Shown here one piece after another: positions 45,921 through 57,649 of a stretch of 64,000 bases of DNA; positions within the stretch are counted from its first letter, which is position 1; every line of letters starts with the position of its first letter. The stretch covers positions 55,523,458 to 55,587,457 of the forward strand of contig CM055098.1 in the NCBI GenBank assembly GCA_029204225.1, given 5' to 3'. This DNA comes from Diphasiastrum complanatum (Eukaryota; Streptophyta; Lycopodiopsida; Lycopodiales; Lycopodiaceae). A program made the position numbers and the translations under genes. A model generated the notes under the pieces. The model did not search any database. It was not told the DNA's origin and worked only from the letters and a program-made list of their open reading frames with translations.

Positions 45921-46370
45921 TTATATCTAATTGTAGGTGTTGCCCGCCCCCGCCCCCCCAATTGAATGAATGTGGTTTGCATCCTTGGTTAATCAAGCTG
46001 CAAGGGTATGGTTAACAAACAAAAAAAGTCATAGGGAGTATCTACTCCTCATAAATGTTGGTAAAGTGCCAAACCTTTGCCATGGCTCTCTCCTACCGGG
46101 ACCATCACACGTCAAGAGAGTCCACGTCACATCGGGCTTCAGCGATTTTTAGCAACAACGACCTCCTATAGCAAGAGTGACCTCCTTCAATAGCAATAGC
46201 ACAACACCAATAGCACATTCTTGGAGATCCAGCACCTTCAACACCTACATCCACTCCTCCCATTGCATTGGCAAGATCATGGGCAATAGCATTGGCAACT
46301 TATTTAAATGGCAGTTGGAGTAGGAGCAAAGTCAAGCACATTATATAGGTGGAGGGGCGGCAACAATCTA

Positions 46371-46661
46371 GAATGGTAGTAGCATTTCCAATTTCCAAAG
46401 CAACACCAACAATTTCCAAAAAACGGCCTTCCTTGTTAAAGAATAAATGATTGTAGAATGGCTTATGTTAGATTAGCACTAACTACTAACTATAATTGCA
46501 AGTGGGATAGCAATTTGGAATGGTAGTAGCATTTCCAATTTCCAAAGCAACACCGGCGATTTCCAAAAAACGGCCTTCCTTGTTAAAGAATAAATGATTG
46601 TAGAATGGCTTATGTTAGATTAGCACTAACTACTAACTATAATTGCAAGTGGGATAGCAAT
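46371..46661. repeat. 147-bp tandem duplication
   Basis: 46371-46517 and 46518-46661 are nearly identical, starting GAATGGTAGTAGCATTTCC. Only a few substitutions separate them, so the duplication is recent. It lies about 550-800 bp upstream of the CCDA start. Confidence 0.92.
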
Positions 46662-46998
46662 ACATTAGTTAATGCTAACACGATTTATAACTAATAGTTA
46701 ACTTAACAGAGCTAACAGCAATCAAAAGCCTTATCCACCCAAATACCCTTAGTAGGTAAAGCCAACCAACCCCCAACTAAAGTGACACTACATACCTCTC
46801 TGTTGTAGACTATAGATGAGCTCCCATTAAACCTAGGTTATGTTCAGGTAGCCAAGGAAGTCCAAGATTTCCATGAGGTATGACTCATGCTTATTGGCTT
46901 GTTCAATGATGTTAATATCCCTTCCGTCCATGGCCTTTCTTCATCAAGTGTCAGGTCTTTGAGAGGTTCTATGATGTGTGAGAGGCGAAGGCATCTAT

Positions 46999-47165
46999 GA
47001 TCTTCAAGCACACCCATGTGCAGGTAGTAATTGAGCTTGTAAGATCTTCAAGGCACTCATGTGCAGGTAGCGATTGAAATTGTAAGATCTTCAAGACACC
47101 CATGTGTGGACATCAATTGGGTCTAAGATCTTTAAGCACCCGTGTGCAAGCAATGATGATCGACC
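46999..47165. repeat. Minisatellite, about 41-44-bp period, 4 units
   Basis: GATCTTCAAGCACACCCATGTGCAGG-like units begin near 46999, 47042, 47085 and 47127, with increasing divergence. Confidence 0.75.
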
Positions 47166-49232
47166 AGTATGTGCATTTGCTTGAGCAGATAGCAGTGAAG
47201 CTTTGTGCATGACAATTCTACCTACTTTTGACACATAATTGGGTAACAATTTATCTTCTAACTAAACTTCTAATTATCACTCTCATTGAAAGCATCCACA
47301 AATTCAACGTACACACTTCATTGTTGCTAGAAGCATTATCCTAGGTGCATTGTTCTCTAGAGTGAATACAAATTTGTCCTTGATCGTGAGAACGGGTCCT
47401 TTTAAAGAGTTGTTATCAAGTAAAGAACTTTTCAAATGTTATTATAATTTCTAAATACTTGTGTCTCAAAATTATATTTCACATGTTTAGTGTTGTTGTT
47501 GTTGTTGGAAAACAAGTTGTGCATAAGTCGAATAACTATTTGACAGTGATTGTTGACTAGGATAGTCGATAGTAGTAGCAATAATTAATGTAATAACAAT
47601 ACCAATTCACTAATATCACAAGTAAAGCTTTACTATCACTCACAAGTACAGCTTTACTATCATTCACAAGTGTGAAAAATAAATGATGATTATATCATTA
47701 TGCCAGTATTTAAAATCAAAAATTATAACTGATCGATGCTTTCATTGTCTACTCCAATTGCACTGTAATAATTTTGCTATAAATTTCACTCTTACACAAA
47801 CTGTAAGTGTGATAGCTTATTACTAATCAATCTACGCCTATGGCGGAACAAAGAGGAGAAGAAGAAAAATGATGAACATCTTAACAACTTGAAGAACTTA
47901 AAAAACTAATTTGATATGTTGATCTATAGTTTTTGACGGCACAACCCTAACGAAATGCGCCATTTATCCATATAGCAGGTGCCACGTGGGGCTATGGTAA
48001 TATAGTGGACAAGGCTCTACTATACAATTTGTTATAGTCGAGTTTGGAACCCTTGACAATCTATCAACTTTTGGTCATTTCGAATTTTGTTTAATAATCT
48101 TTTGAGTTTTAAATTGTTTCAACAATACGTGTATTTCTAAAAACACTCTCGATACCTTAGACTTTGTCTTGATAATGCAAGTAAAATTATAAACTGTACA
48201 TAAAATGGTTCCACATTACAAATGGTTTCAAAAATGAAATCTAATACTTGTTGCACTCAATAGTGTCATTTGTAGTATGGGGTGTTGGAGGGTGCAAGCT
48301 ATGCACAGGGCGGCTGCTACCGTGAAGGCACTAGAAAGAGTGTCTTTGTCCCATAAGTAAAATGGAGACTAAAACATCACCCACATATAAGCTCAAAGTA
48401 GACATAATACCCTTATCCCCTGGTACCAGCCCTTTTGGGGTATGTCGCCACTTTCCGTTGTCGAAAAACTCTAACATGGTATCCTAGCAAGAGAAAACCA
48501 ACAGATTGATATCAGAGCAATAGAAAACCAACAGATTGGTATCAGAGCCATGGTTTGGATGCACTAGAGTTTTGAGATTAAAAGAACCTAAAGAGGTTCA
48601 TATTTTCAGTGCTAGTTTATAATTTGATTTGTGTTTAATTTTTGCACTTCGATCTTCATGGAAGGATCAACCTCCGAAACCCTATTGATCAATAAGTTCA
48701 ACGAAGATGATTTCCACATGTGGAAATTCAAGACGAGGATGATACTGATCGAAAAGGAGCTATGGGGATAGGTTAATGGTTCAATAGCCAGACTAGCTGA
48801 ACCAGAACTGCTACCCGTATGGGAGACAAAGGATAGCAAAGCACTTCGCATTGTATCCTTAAATCTAAAAGATACTCAAATAGCTCATGTATCAAATTGT
48901 TCCACTTCGAAAGAAGGATGAGATATTTTGACAAGCATTTATGAAACATCAAATGTATCGAATCATCTCTTTTTGAAAAAAAAAGGTCCTTACCCTCAAA
49001 ATGAGTGAAGGTACCTTAGTTAGTGATCATCTGAATCAATTCAAATAGTTGTTGAATCAATTAGTTGTTGTAGCTTTGCCAATTTCGAAAGAAGATTCTA
49101 CTATGTCTCTTCTTTCCACTCTTCCTCCCTCCTACGACAATCTAGTATTGTTTATGAGCAATACTCCTACGCTATCACTCCAAAAGCTGACAACAAGTCT
49201 ACTATAGGAAGAAGTAAGGAGAAAAAGCTTAT

Positions 49233-49580
49233 ATGCTTCAAGCAACAATAAAATGGCCTTGTGCTCTAATAAGCAACAATCCAAGAAGAAGAACTTCGAG
49301 GACAAGAAGACAAAGGCTGCAGACAGAATCAACACAACAACACGGTCGGCAACCGAAGACCAAACTCTTTTGCAAATATTGCAAGAGAACCAATCATGAC
49401 ATCAAGGATTGTCGGGTTCTCAAACATAATGAAGCGAAGAAAAAGATGCAACAACACCATGAAGGAGGCTCTGACTCTGTCAGAAATTCTCAAGAAGAAG
49501 AAAATGAACTGATGGTACAAAATCAACCATATAGAGATGCCTATGAATGGTATCTAGATTCAGGTGCTTCGCGCACATGA
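49233..49580 (+). pseudogene. Copia gag C-terminus and protease start
   Basis: Contains CKYCKRTNHDIKDC and ends just after YEWYLDSGASRT; the rest of the protease is frameshifted. Confidence 0.85.
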
Positions 49581-50337
49581 CTCCTTGCAAGAACCTATTC
49601 ATGGATCTCACAACAATTAAATCAAAGTATATATTCTCTGGAGATTCAAACTCACACAAAGTCAAAGGCCAAGGCTCTATTCGACTATTGTTCCCAGATG
49701 ATATCACTAGATAGCTTGATGGTGTACTTTATGTACCCGAACTAACAAAGAATTTATTTGTCTATAAGCAAGATTCAAGGCTATAGAGCTTTGTTTACTT
49801 CTAGTCGATATACCATTCTTGACAAGATTCGATTGTAGTCCTCTGTGCACATAGAGAAGGAAATTTATATATCTTGAGTCATGATTATGCACTTTTTGTG
49901 AGTAATTCAAATGCTCATGTATGGCATTGAAAGATTAGGGCACTAAAACATGAGGTCTATCTTATATATGCATCATAATAGTATGGTCAAGGATATGAGA
50001 ATTAATGTTGTCTCCACAAGAAATCAGACTATCTGTGAAATGTGCTTACTAGGAAAACAACCTAGATCAAGATTTCATAAAGGACAAGCCAAAAGGGCTA
50101 ACTAAGTCTATTCTATAATTAATCTATAGTGATTTATGTGGTCCCATGAGTGTGCCCTCTTTGGGTTAGGCTTTATATTTCATCACTTTTATTGATGACC
50201 TCTCCAGATTCACCAAAATTATGTTCATCAAGAACAAGTATAAGGCATTCAATTGTTTCAAAGATTTTAAATAGTTTGTTGAGACTCAACCTGGTCAGAG
50301 GATCAAGACCCTGTGGTCTGATTCTTGGGGAGAGTAC

Positions 50338-50661
50338 ATGTTTGATGAAATGGTGGACTACCTATCTTCATGTGGCATGCACCATCATTTCACTACCAGA
50401 TACATTCTACAGCAAAACGGAGTAGCTGAAAGAAAGAATCGAACACTTTTGGATGCAGCACGATCCATGATGTCCAATGCTCAGTTACCCAAGAAACTTT
50501 TGGCTGAAGCAATATCTACAACCTTCTATCTACAAAACTATTCCAGCACAAGGAAGTCAACTCTAAGACTCTGTTTAAAGCCTACTATGGTTACAAACCA
50601 AGTCTTAAACACCTTTGTGTGTTTGGATGTCTCTGCTATGTCCAAATATCATATGATCTGA
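50338..50661 (+). pseudogene. Copia integrase fragment
   Basis: TTRYILQQNGVAERKNRTLL and AEAISTTFYLQN match the copia integrase core around the catalytic Glu (VAERKNRT). Confidence 0.9.
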
Positions 50662-51048
50662 GGAAAAGCTAGACCCAGTCAACTACAAGAATATTTTTAT
50701 TGATTACTCAACATCACATAAGCATATCGCATCTATGATGTTGAAACTGGTCAGATATCAGTCAGTCGTGATATTGTCGTCCTTGAAGACAAGTTCTATG
50801 ATTTTAAGCAGAAGCAGCAAATGCAGGAGTTTGTCCTGAATCGATGTATATAGGACCGATTAAAAACAAATGCGTGTTCAGATGTTAGCCTAAGCACATC
50901 CACCGAAGAGTGTTGGAGTTACTGCCAATTTGTTAGAATCAGAAGGTTCAACATGGAATAATGGTGTAGAACGATTGGGCTTGTTCCTCAGGTGTCACAT
51001 AGTTGTCGTCTAGTTAGATGCTGAGGAGTCAAAGATGTCCGTGATCTG

Positions 51049-51432
51049 TCAGGTTAATTTTGTATCAGTAAGTTTATTTTTTTGTAACCGAGGTTTTTGA
51101 GGGTTTTGAGTGGGCGGTGTTTTTACCTCACTTATCATGTCTTCATCAACTTCATCTAGATACACGTCCCATGTATATACTTTGGGTTTGGGCCTATATG
51201 TTTGTGTGTTGGGTACTTTGGATGTTAGTTGGATGTGAGCCAACGACCCTAGTGACTTGATCTCCTGAGGAATTGCTTTTGGCGGATAAGGTTGGGCATC
51301 TAGATATAGGAGGACATGTTCATCCGTCATTTCTACATCATCCATGGAAAGAATACCTTCTTCCGAATTATGGGCGGTAGAGATGCTAGGTTCTCCTGGG
51401 CACCAAGCTATAGGAATCGGGTCAATCATCAT
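51049..51432 (-). pseudogene. Acidic region after the protease, unknown
   Basis: A 127-codon frame with a Pro/Asp/Glu-rich composition (PKPKVYTWDVYLDEVDED). No domain recognised. It is probably the linker to a deleted RT. Confidence 0.5.
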
Positions 51433-52321
51433 AAGTGGATGATGGGTGTGTCAATGTTTGTAGAAGATGGGAGAATATCCACATTTTCTGCAGCAGTTTC
51501 GATACGACATCGATTGGAATAAGCATAGTCCACAGTGGCTAGTGCTTGACCCCAATTGATTATGTTTGTGGATCTTGTATAGTGGTCGTTTGGTTGGATC
51601 GGGACACTATCTGATTCGTCATATGTTGTTGATGACCAATCATCATAAACTTTAGCAGGCTTGACATGGCCAGTTGAGTCAACAGTGACTCGTTTATCGT
51701 GATTGTCAAAGGTGATTTTGCTATGCTTCCAATCTTGGACAACACCTGCCATCTGGAGCCAAAGAGTACCAAGGAGTCTATAAGTATTGGCATCTTTTGG
51801 TAAATCTAAGATGACACAATCGATCACAAATTTGACACCTGCTATTCGAACTTTAATATTTGATAAATGACCAGCAGGGTCTGTAACTCTTTGATCAGCC
51901 ATGCGAAGTTTATATCATGGTTGATCGAGGGTATGGAAGCCCCATGACTTTGCCAATGACAAAGCCATTATATTGCGCCTGATCCGCTATCAAGGATAGC
52001 AGATACTGCGAGATAGTCTTTATAGGACAAAGACAAGGTGATGCTAGTCCCCTTAGCAGCACCTATATTCAACAGATTCATAGGAATCTGGAGAATTTCA
52101 GGAATCTCTTCTGTTTTTCGCTGTTCATCAGGAATAGTAGGCAGCTGAAAACTACGATAGATATAACGTTGAAGCCCATTGAAGGATTTTACTGCGCTAT
52201 GGAATAACATGGTGAGTTGAGCTTGTAGGAGGTCAGAAAATATTTCAAGTCCCTGTAGGGATTGCTCCTTTTTGGAGATTTGAACTGATAACAGACTTTC
52301 TGTGTGTTCTTCTTCTCGCAA
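51430..52321 (-). pseudogene. Retroviral-type aspartic protease region
   Basis: ILDSGSGAI holds the DSG active site (near 51970-51996). After a short break, VRIAGVKFVIDCVILDLPKD and LLGTLWLQMAGVVQDWKHSK give the flap-to-C-terminal pattern of gypsy proteases (LG..WL). The two ORFs (52321-51968 and 51902-51429) are separated by a frameshift. Confidence 0.78.
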
Positions 52322-52330
52322 AAACTCATT

Positions 52331-52651
52331 TCAAAATTCATCGTATTGCCTTTGTTCCACTTTTGGGTCTGGGTAATCTTTTGGTAACGTGGAAGCCGTC
52401 AAGTGGCTTCCCTGAGGGTCAGCTGATTTTATATTGTTTTGCTGATATTCTTGTTGTTGGCGTTGTGCTCTAGTTAGAACTCTAATAGGTTCAGATGATA
52501 TATGATGTGCTGGAAGAATCCTGTTAGGTTGTTTAGGACAATCCTTGAAACTGTGTTTGCGAACACAGTCTGGACATTCTGCATGGTATTGGTTTTTAAA
52601 GTCAACCATGAAGTGTCCTGTTTCACCACAAATACAGCAATAGTTGCTCAT
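52331..52651 (-). pseudogene. Cys-rich nucleocapsid-like region
   Basis: CCICGETGHFMVDF followed by CPDCVRKHSFKDC. The first is a zinc knuckle with the last Cys replaced, the second a CX2C...H..C variant. In the element's order it comes before the protease. Confidence 0.75.
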
Positions 52652-53509
52652 TTGTCCTGTGGCGATAGCATAACCATCTTGGATGGCTAGCTGTGCTGGA
52701 TTTTCTGGTGGTGTGGAATACTCATCTCGTTTGCACGAGCATGAGTTGTCGGTTTAATATAGTTGAGAAGTAGATGATGGAAGTGTTGTATAATGATGAT
52801 ATGAGTGATCAAAGGAGTTTTCTATCAGATGTGCTTGTGCAGACTCTCGAAAAAGGATGCCTATGTTTTTGTGCTCCTAGATCAGTTTGTCCTCTTGGAG
52901 GTGGTCCTAAGAGTGCCAGCTATGGTTGAGGTTCATGTCGAGGTTGTCTGGGCAACTCTTGCAGATGGACTTGGTTGTTTCGTGGTTGGTAGTGTGTGTT
53001 GGTTCTATGAAACAAACGCTTGTCGAGGAGGTTGATAATGTCCTCCTGACTGGTTGTGAGGCTGGTTCCTCAAGTTATAATAGCAATAAAATGATGTATG
53101 CCCCATAAAGTCGCAGAATTCACATTTGATCAATGAAGTATCTGGGACTGGCTGGTATGAAGGGCATTCATTGCCAGTGTGTGCACCTCGACAATGAGGG
53201 CACCATGTGTTCTCTCATCTATGGTGGATTTGGCCAGTGGGTAACTGACCTGACATCAAACTTTGGATAGACTTAAGAGTGTTTTGAAACTCTTTCATGA
53301 GTTTTCCCCTCTATTGTTGGTGTTGTTGGTTAAGCAACTCCATCTGTGTTTTCCACAAGTGTTCTCGTGTTTCCTCGTTTGGTCGAGCTTCGTGGACAAC
53401 ACGATGTGCTCTCCATTCACGTGGCTCATCTACATCTGAACCCTCATCTTCTTCCCTAATGGCATCAGACATGGTTTGTTTCAATGATGTGTACTCATCA
53501 TTGGAGCGA

Positions 53510-54150
53510 AGCTCACGTCATATCCATTGTGGGAGTCCAACGAGGAACCAAATTATGAGCATAGACTCAGTGGGTTGCTCTTGTACCTGACTTTTTAATC
53601 TTTTAAATCGTTCAATGTAGTCACGTACTTTCTCGTCTTTTGTCATTTTGATGTTATTGAGTTTGACAAAAGGGCTTTCAATCAAGCAAAATGGCTTGAA
53701 CCGTTTGATAAATGCCTCCTTCAAGAGTGACCAGTCTCGTTTATCTTCACGATCAAGGTTAAAAAACCATTCTCATGCTCGATCGATCATGGTCATCGAG
53801 AAGAGCTGTACCATGGCGTCTGGTGATGTCTGGTGATGTCTCACCATAGACATCACATGCATTCTCAAAGACTTGAAGAAATCCTTGAGGATCGGTGTTC
53901 CCGTCGTACTTAGGTAAATCTAGCTTTGGAGTCCTTTTTTAGTACGCGAAACATTATTTGCAAAAGCTCCGTTTAAGTGAGCTCGTGCATGTGAAGATTC
54001 AGCAGCAGGAAAATGTGGTCGATCATATGGAGCTTCAAAACGCATGGGTTTCCATCTGTTGAATGGGTTGGTGGATGGCTCTTGGACTTGGGATTTCATC
54101 CTGGAATATCTATTTAATCGAGCATGTTTGGTGGATGGGGAGACCATCTA
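53510..54150 (-). pseudogene. Gag core of the minus-strand element
   Basis: Minus-strand text with SPDAMVQLFSMTMIDRA, EWFFNLDREDKRDWSLLKEA, FIKRFKPFCLIESP and YIERFKRLKSQVQ, a standard retrotransposon gag pattern, with stops near 53930 and 53780. Confidence 0.85.
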
Positions 54151-54259
54151 TGGTGGATAGTCTTCTGTTGAATTTGGATCGTAAGGACGATCCATAATAC
54201 TCTAGAGTACCTTAGGATTGTGGAAATAGGCCTCTTGGACTCTTTGGTAACTTAACTCA

Positions 54260-54930
54260 TTGGAATCTTTGTCCGAAATGCGGTTACTATGGTTCCACAG
54301 TGGGTGCGATTGGAATGCGACCAGTTTGCGGTTGAATGCGGTTGGAACGATTGAATGCGAGCACTATGAATGCAGTCAGGGTGCAGTCGGTTGGCAGTTG
54401 AATACAGTCTATGGCGTTTCAAGGGCAAATGGAGATGGGGTACGATTGAATGCAGCCGTTGCAGTTGATTGCGGTTGGAATGCAGTCTGTTGCGGTTGAT
54501 ACAGTTGAATGTGTTCTCCACGGTTCAAGAGTGGAGGCAGTCAGTGTGCAGTTGTTTTCAGTCGAGGCGGTGGGTTGCGATTCAAGGACAAATGGAGGTG
54601 GGGTGCGATTGAATGCAGTCGGTTGCAGTTTGATTGTGGGCAATTGCGATTCAAGTGCAAATGGAGTTGGGGTGTGGGTGAATGGCTCAAGGCAGAGGTG
54701 GTTTGAAGGTGGTGTGTTTGCGGTTGGATGCGGGTGTGATGGTTTAAAAGTGGATGTGATTGGATTGTGAGCTGTTTGCGGTCGCTACGGCTGTAATGGC
54801 CAAAAGGTGGTCGAAATATGCTGTGTTTGCGGTTGTTTGCGATTGCTACGGCTCAAGGCGGTCACTACAGCTATAATGCGGTTGCTATGGCTCAATGAGG
54901 ATGCAGGTGGAACGTGATCTGTTGGAGACT
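54260..54930. repeat. Degenerate tandem repeat block of GCGGTTG/AATGCAGT units in the leader
   Basis: Short GCGGTTGAATGCAGTC-like units are nested in longer copies: TTCAAGG(G/A)CAAATGGAG..GGGG recurs at about 54418, 54581 and 54651. ORFs on both strands here (54260-54770) are by-products of the repeat. Confidence 0.75.
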
Positions 54931-55189
54931 CGTGTAGTTGCTATTGTGTACAGTGGTGCAGCTTGTGGTTCGTGTGGATCGTCAGGTATAACTCTGAAAA
55001 GCGTCTGATATAAATTGTTGAATCAAGCTGTGGATGTGATGTATGTGGTACTCGTTAGTTCTAATCGTCGTTGGAAAGTTTTGTGGGTTAGCGTGGATTT
55101 GGTCCGGTTGAGATTGTGAGGAAACCCTATCAAGATTGGACCTAGAAACTCCGGTCGAGATTTGATCAAAATTGTTTGGTCGAGATTTA

Positions 55190-55960
55190 GAATCTCTTCG
55201 GTTGAGATTTGATCGATGGGCTCCAGCTTCGGTTGAGACTTTAACGAGCGCTTTGGCTCCGGTTGAGATTTTAACAAGCGCTTTAGCTCCGGTTGAGATT
55301 TGAACCAGCACTTCGGCTCCGGTTGAGATTTTAACGAACGCTTCAGCTCCGGTTGAGATTTTAACAAGCTCTTCGGCTCTGATTGAGATTTTCAAGAGCG
55401 CTTCAGCTCCGGTTGAGATTTGAACGAGCGCTTTGGCTCCAGTTGACATTTTAATGAGCGCTTTGGCTCCGGTTGAGATTTGAACGAGCACTTCGGCTCC
55501 GGTTAAGATGTGAACGAGCGCTTCGGCTCCAGTTGAGATGTGAACGAGCGCTTTGGTTGAGATGGGAGCAATGGGCTCCGGTTGAGATTTGAGCAAGTGC
55601 TTCGGTTGAGATGGGAGCGATGGGCTCCGGTTGAGATTTGAGCAAGTGCTTCGGTTGAGATGCGAGCGATGGGATCTAGCTGAGATTTAAGCAAGTGCTT
55701 TGGTTGAGATGGAAGCGATGCGCTCCGGTTGAGATTTAACAGAATGCTTCAGTCGAGATCAGGACTTAAGGCTCCGGTTGAAAATTAACAGGAAGCTTTC
55801 AGTCGAGATTTGACAGTAAGCATCGGTTGAGTTGTGAAGGAAGGTCTGTGAAAGGCTCGGTCGAGATTTGATCCATGAGCGTCGGTTGAGGTGTAACTCA
55901 GGACATGGCAGGATTTTTTTAAGTAGTGGCTCGGTCGAGAGTTGGTGTGTAGCTGTCCGG
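55190..55960. repeat. 30-bp minisatellite (GGCTCCGGTTGAGATTT units), about 25 copies
   Basis: GGCTCCGGTTGAGATTTxAACGAGCGCTTC repeats with a 30-bp step from about 55240 to 55560. It then passes into a longer variant of about 53 bp (55574-55690) and diverged units to about 55960. Because 30 is a multiple of three, the minus strand stays open for 204 codons as repeats of ISTGAEALVQ; that is not proof of a protein. Confidence 0.93.
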
Positions 55961-56157
55961 TCCAGACGAGAGTTGTGGAGCTTGGCTTGGTAATGAGCAT
56001 GAAGCCTCAGTCGAGAATTGAGCTGCACGTCGGTCAGGACCAAAGTGGCGAGCTCTGTAATGAAACGTGTGGAAGACCTCAGAGCGATGGTTTTTTAGCA
56101 CAGATCGGAAAGGTGTGGCTTGGTTTAGTGTCTGTGTAGCTGTGGAATGGCGCCAAA

Positions 56158-57232
56158 TGTTCACAGATTCTACTGAATCTTTGAACACGGTTTCTTTACC
56201 GTTCTTCTTCTTTTTGTTACTTCTATAGGTTACGGTTCTTTACGGTTTGGTCTTCTTATTAGAACGGTTTCCAAGCAGAAGCATTCTCTCAGATTACAAT
56301 GAGTAGTCCCCAGCCTGTCAGTGGGGAGAGACATATTCGTTACTCAACTACATGCATATACAAGCCATGCAACCAGTCGTAGCTCAAAATAGATCAACGT
56401 TCTGAATCGAAGAGCAATTCTACAATCTATCTACTAAAATCAGGGAACAAAACAATGACAAAATTAAACTACTCAGCAAGAAAAAAGAAACAAGAAAACA
56501 AGATTTCTTACAACACTCTCGCAACCCAAGAATCAAGAAACACCCATTTCTTGATGCTTAGAATGCCCAAGAACAATCAAGAACTGGAATGTAAGAGAAT
56601 ATGCAAGATCTACACCACAAATCCAGCCTATTTAGTTTACTTGAATGCATTAATCCACAAACAAGAAATGAAATCTAATCCACAACTAAAAACAAGAGAG
56701 CAAGAAATCTAATTAATCCACAACACAAAAGGAAATTAAAACATGCTCATAGGAATTTCACTCAAGAACATTGCCATGAACAAGGAGCTTTACAATCATC
56801 AAGAACTCGTGGAAGATCTTCTTTATTCACTCAAGAGAGAGGGGGGCCCTTAAATAAGCAAGAGGGCTTCCCATGTGGAGCCCAAGTGGCAATTCCACTA
56901 ATTTGAAAAGTACAAGTGAAATTTTCCCTTCCAGTAGAGGTCACCATCAAAAGGTGGCTCACTCTAAGTTATTTAAGGGGGGTCTACATTTATTTACAAA
57001 GCCTAGGAAATATTACTAGCTCCTACATGGTCGTTCCTTCTCTGGGATACATCATGTAGGCTCACGTGGATAATTCACTGTCGTCCTAGCTAGTAATTTC
57101 TCGGCTCTCATGCTCGGCTCTCAGTTTCTTATGCTCTCCTCCTTTTGAGACCTCCTCAGTCATGGGTGAGAGACAATCTATGTCTTTAGCATGGCTCGAC
57201 ATCTGGGGATTCCCTGGAATATGCTAACACTG
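56158..57232 (-). repeat. Candidate 5' LTR of the minus-strand element
   Basis: The 3' edge is set by the primer site TGGCGCC (CA two bases before it). The far edge, TGTTAGCATATTCC at 57232, is inferred. A TATA-like CTTATTTAAGG lies near 56856 on the minus strand. No second copy is in the window. Confidence 0.5.
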
Positions 57233-57279
57233 ATGTACACAATGATATGCGCATGACTAGACCTTGCATATCAAATCCA

Positions 57280-57535
57280 GGCTTAACTCATTGCAAAGTG
57301 CTAACAATTGCAAATAACCCAGTTTTCCATGTAAGGAGCAAACACATTGAAGTAACTCATCATTTTGTAAGAGAAAAAGTCATTGGGAGAGAGATCTCAC
57401 TGGAGCATGTTGATTCTACAAATTGTGTTGCAGATCTTCTCACCAAGCCACTACTCAAAAATGTCTTTATGAAGATGAGGTCTAACCTTGGCCTAATTCC
57501 AAAGTCTATGTTGATAGGAACATAAATTTTAAGGA
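57280..57535 (+). pseudogene. Copia RNase H C-terminus fragment
   Basis: IANNPVFHVRSKHIEVTHHF, VREKVIGREISLEH and NCVADLLTKPLLKN are the end of copia RNase H. A stop is followed by AAGGAG and TGTGAAGATT, a possible LTR start. Confidence 0.88.
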
Positions 57536-57649
57536 GTGTGAAGATTATTAAAATATTATCTTCCTATCTCAAGTTTGGGGCCATGTCCATGGTTATTTTC
57601 ACTAAATTTCATGTTGTACATAAAAGGTATGTGAATTGAGCACATAGCC

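Larger units (their letters stand above)
45921..48469. other. CCDA upstream region, non-coding with tandem repeats
   Basis: The presumed promoter of CCDA and intergenic DNA. Adjacent ACGT cores (CACACGTC, CCACGTCAC near 46106-46127) resemble light-response or ABA motifs, but this is weak. Two local tandem repeats are listed separately. No ORF of interest was seen. Confidence 0.45.
48470..50860 (+). mobile_element. Decayed Ty1/copia element
   Basis: Primer site TGGTATCAGAGCCATGG near 48537, with a near-repeat at 48507. Gag starts near 48658 (INKFNEDDFHMWKFKTRM), zinc knuckle CKYCKRTNHDIKDC near 49375, protease WYLDSGAS near 49552, and integrase QQNGVAERKNRTLLDAARSM near 50410. Stops and frameshifts are frequent. 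RT is not recognisable. Confidence 0.85.
50950..57232 (-). mobile_element. Ty3/gypsy-like element with gag and protease, long repeat leader, minus strand
   Basis: Order on the minus strand: a candidate LTR (57232-56158, TG...CA), a primer site TGGCGCCATT at 56146-56155, a leader of about 2 kb almost wholly tandem repeat, gag (54150-53500), a Cys-rich knuckle region (52651-52331), protease (52321-51430) and an acidic C-terminal piece (51432-51049). A TGGCGCC primer site is common in Tat/Athila-type elements. RT, RNase H and integrase are not present. The LTR boundary at 57232 is inferred from a TGTTAGC start only. Confidence 0.65.

Noticed and set aside
45520-45996. CCDA start at the upstream ATG (45996)
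   Set aside because: It would add 52 residues encoded by a CA/TG microsatellite. The ATG at 45840 has better context and gives a normal transit peptide.
46999-47165. CRISPR-like array
   Set aside because: Units drift and abut without unique spacers, in a plant nuclear context. It is an ordinary minisatellite.
54982-55596. 204-codon minus-strand ORF read as a repetitive protein
   Set aside because: The frame is open only because the minisatellite unit is 30 bp, a multiple of three. Overlapping frames are open too, and no non-repeat coding sequence flanks it.
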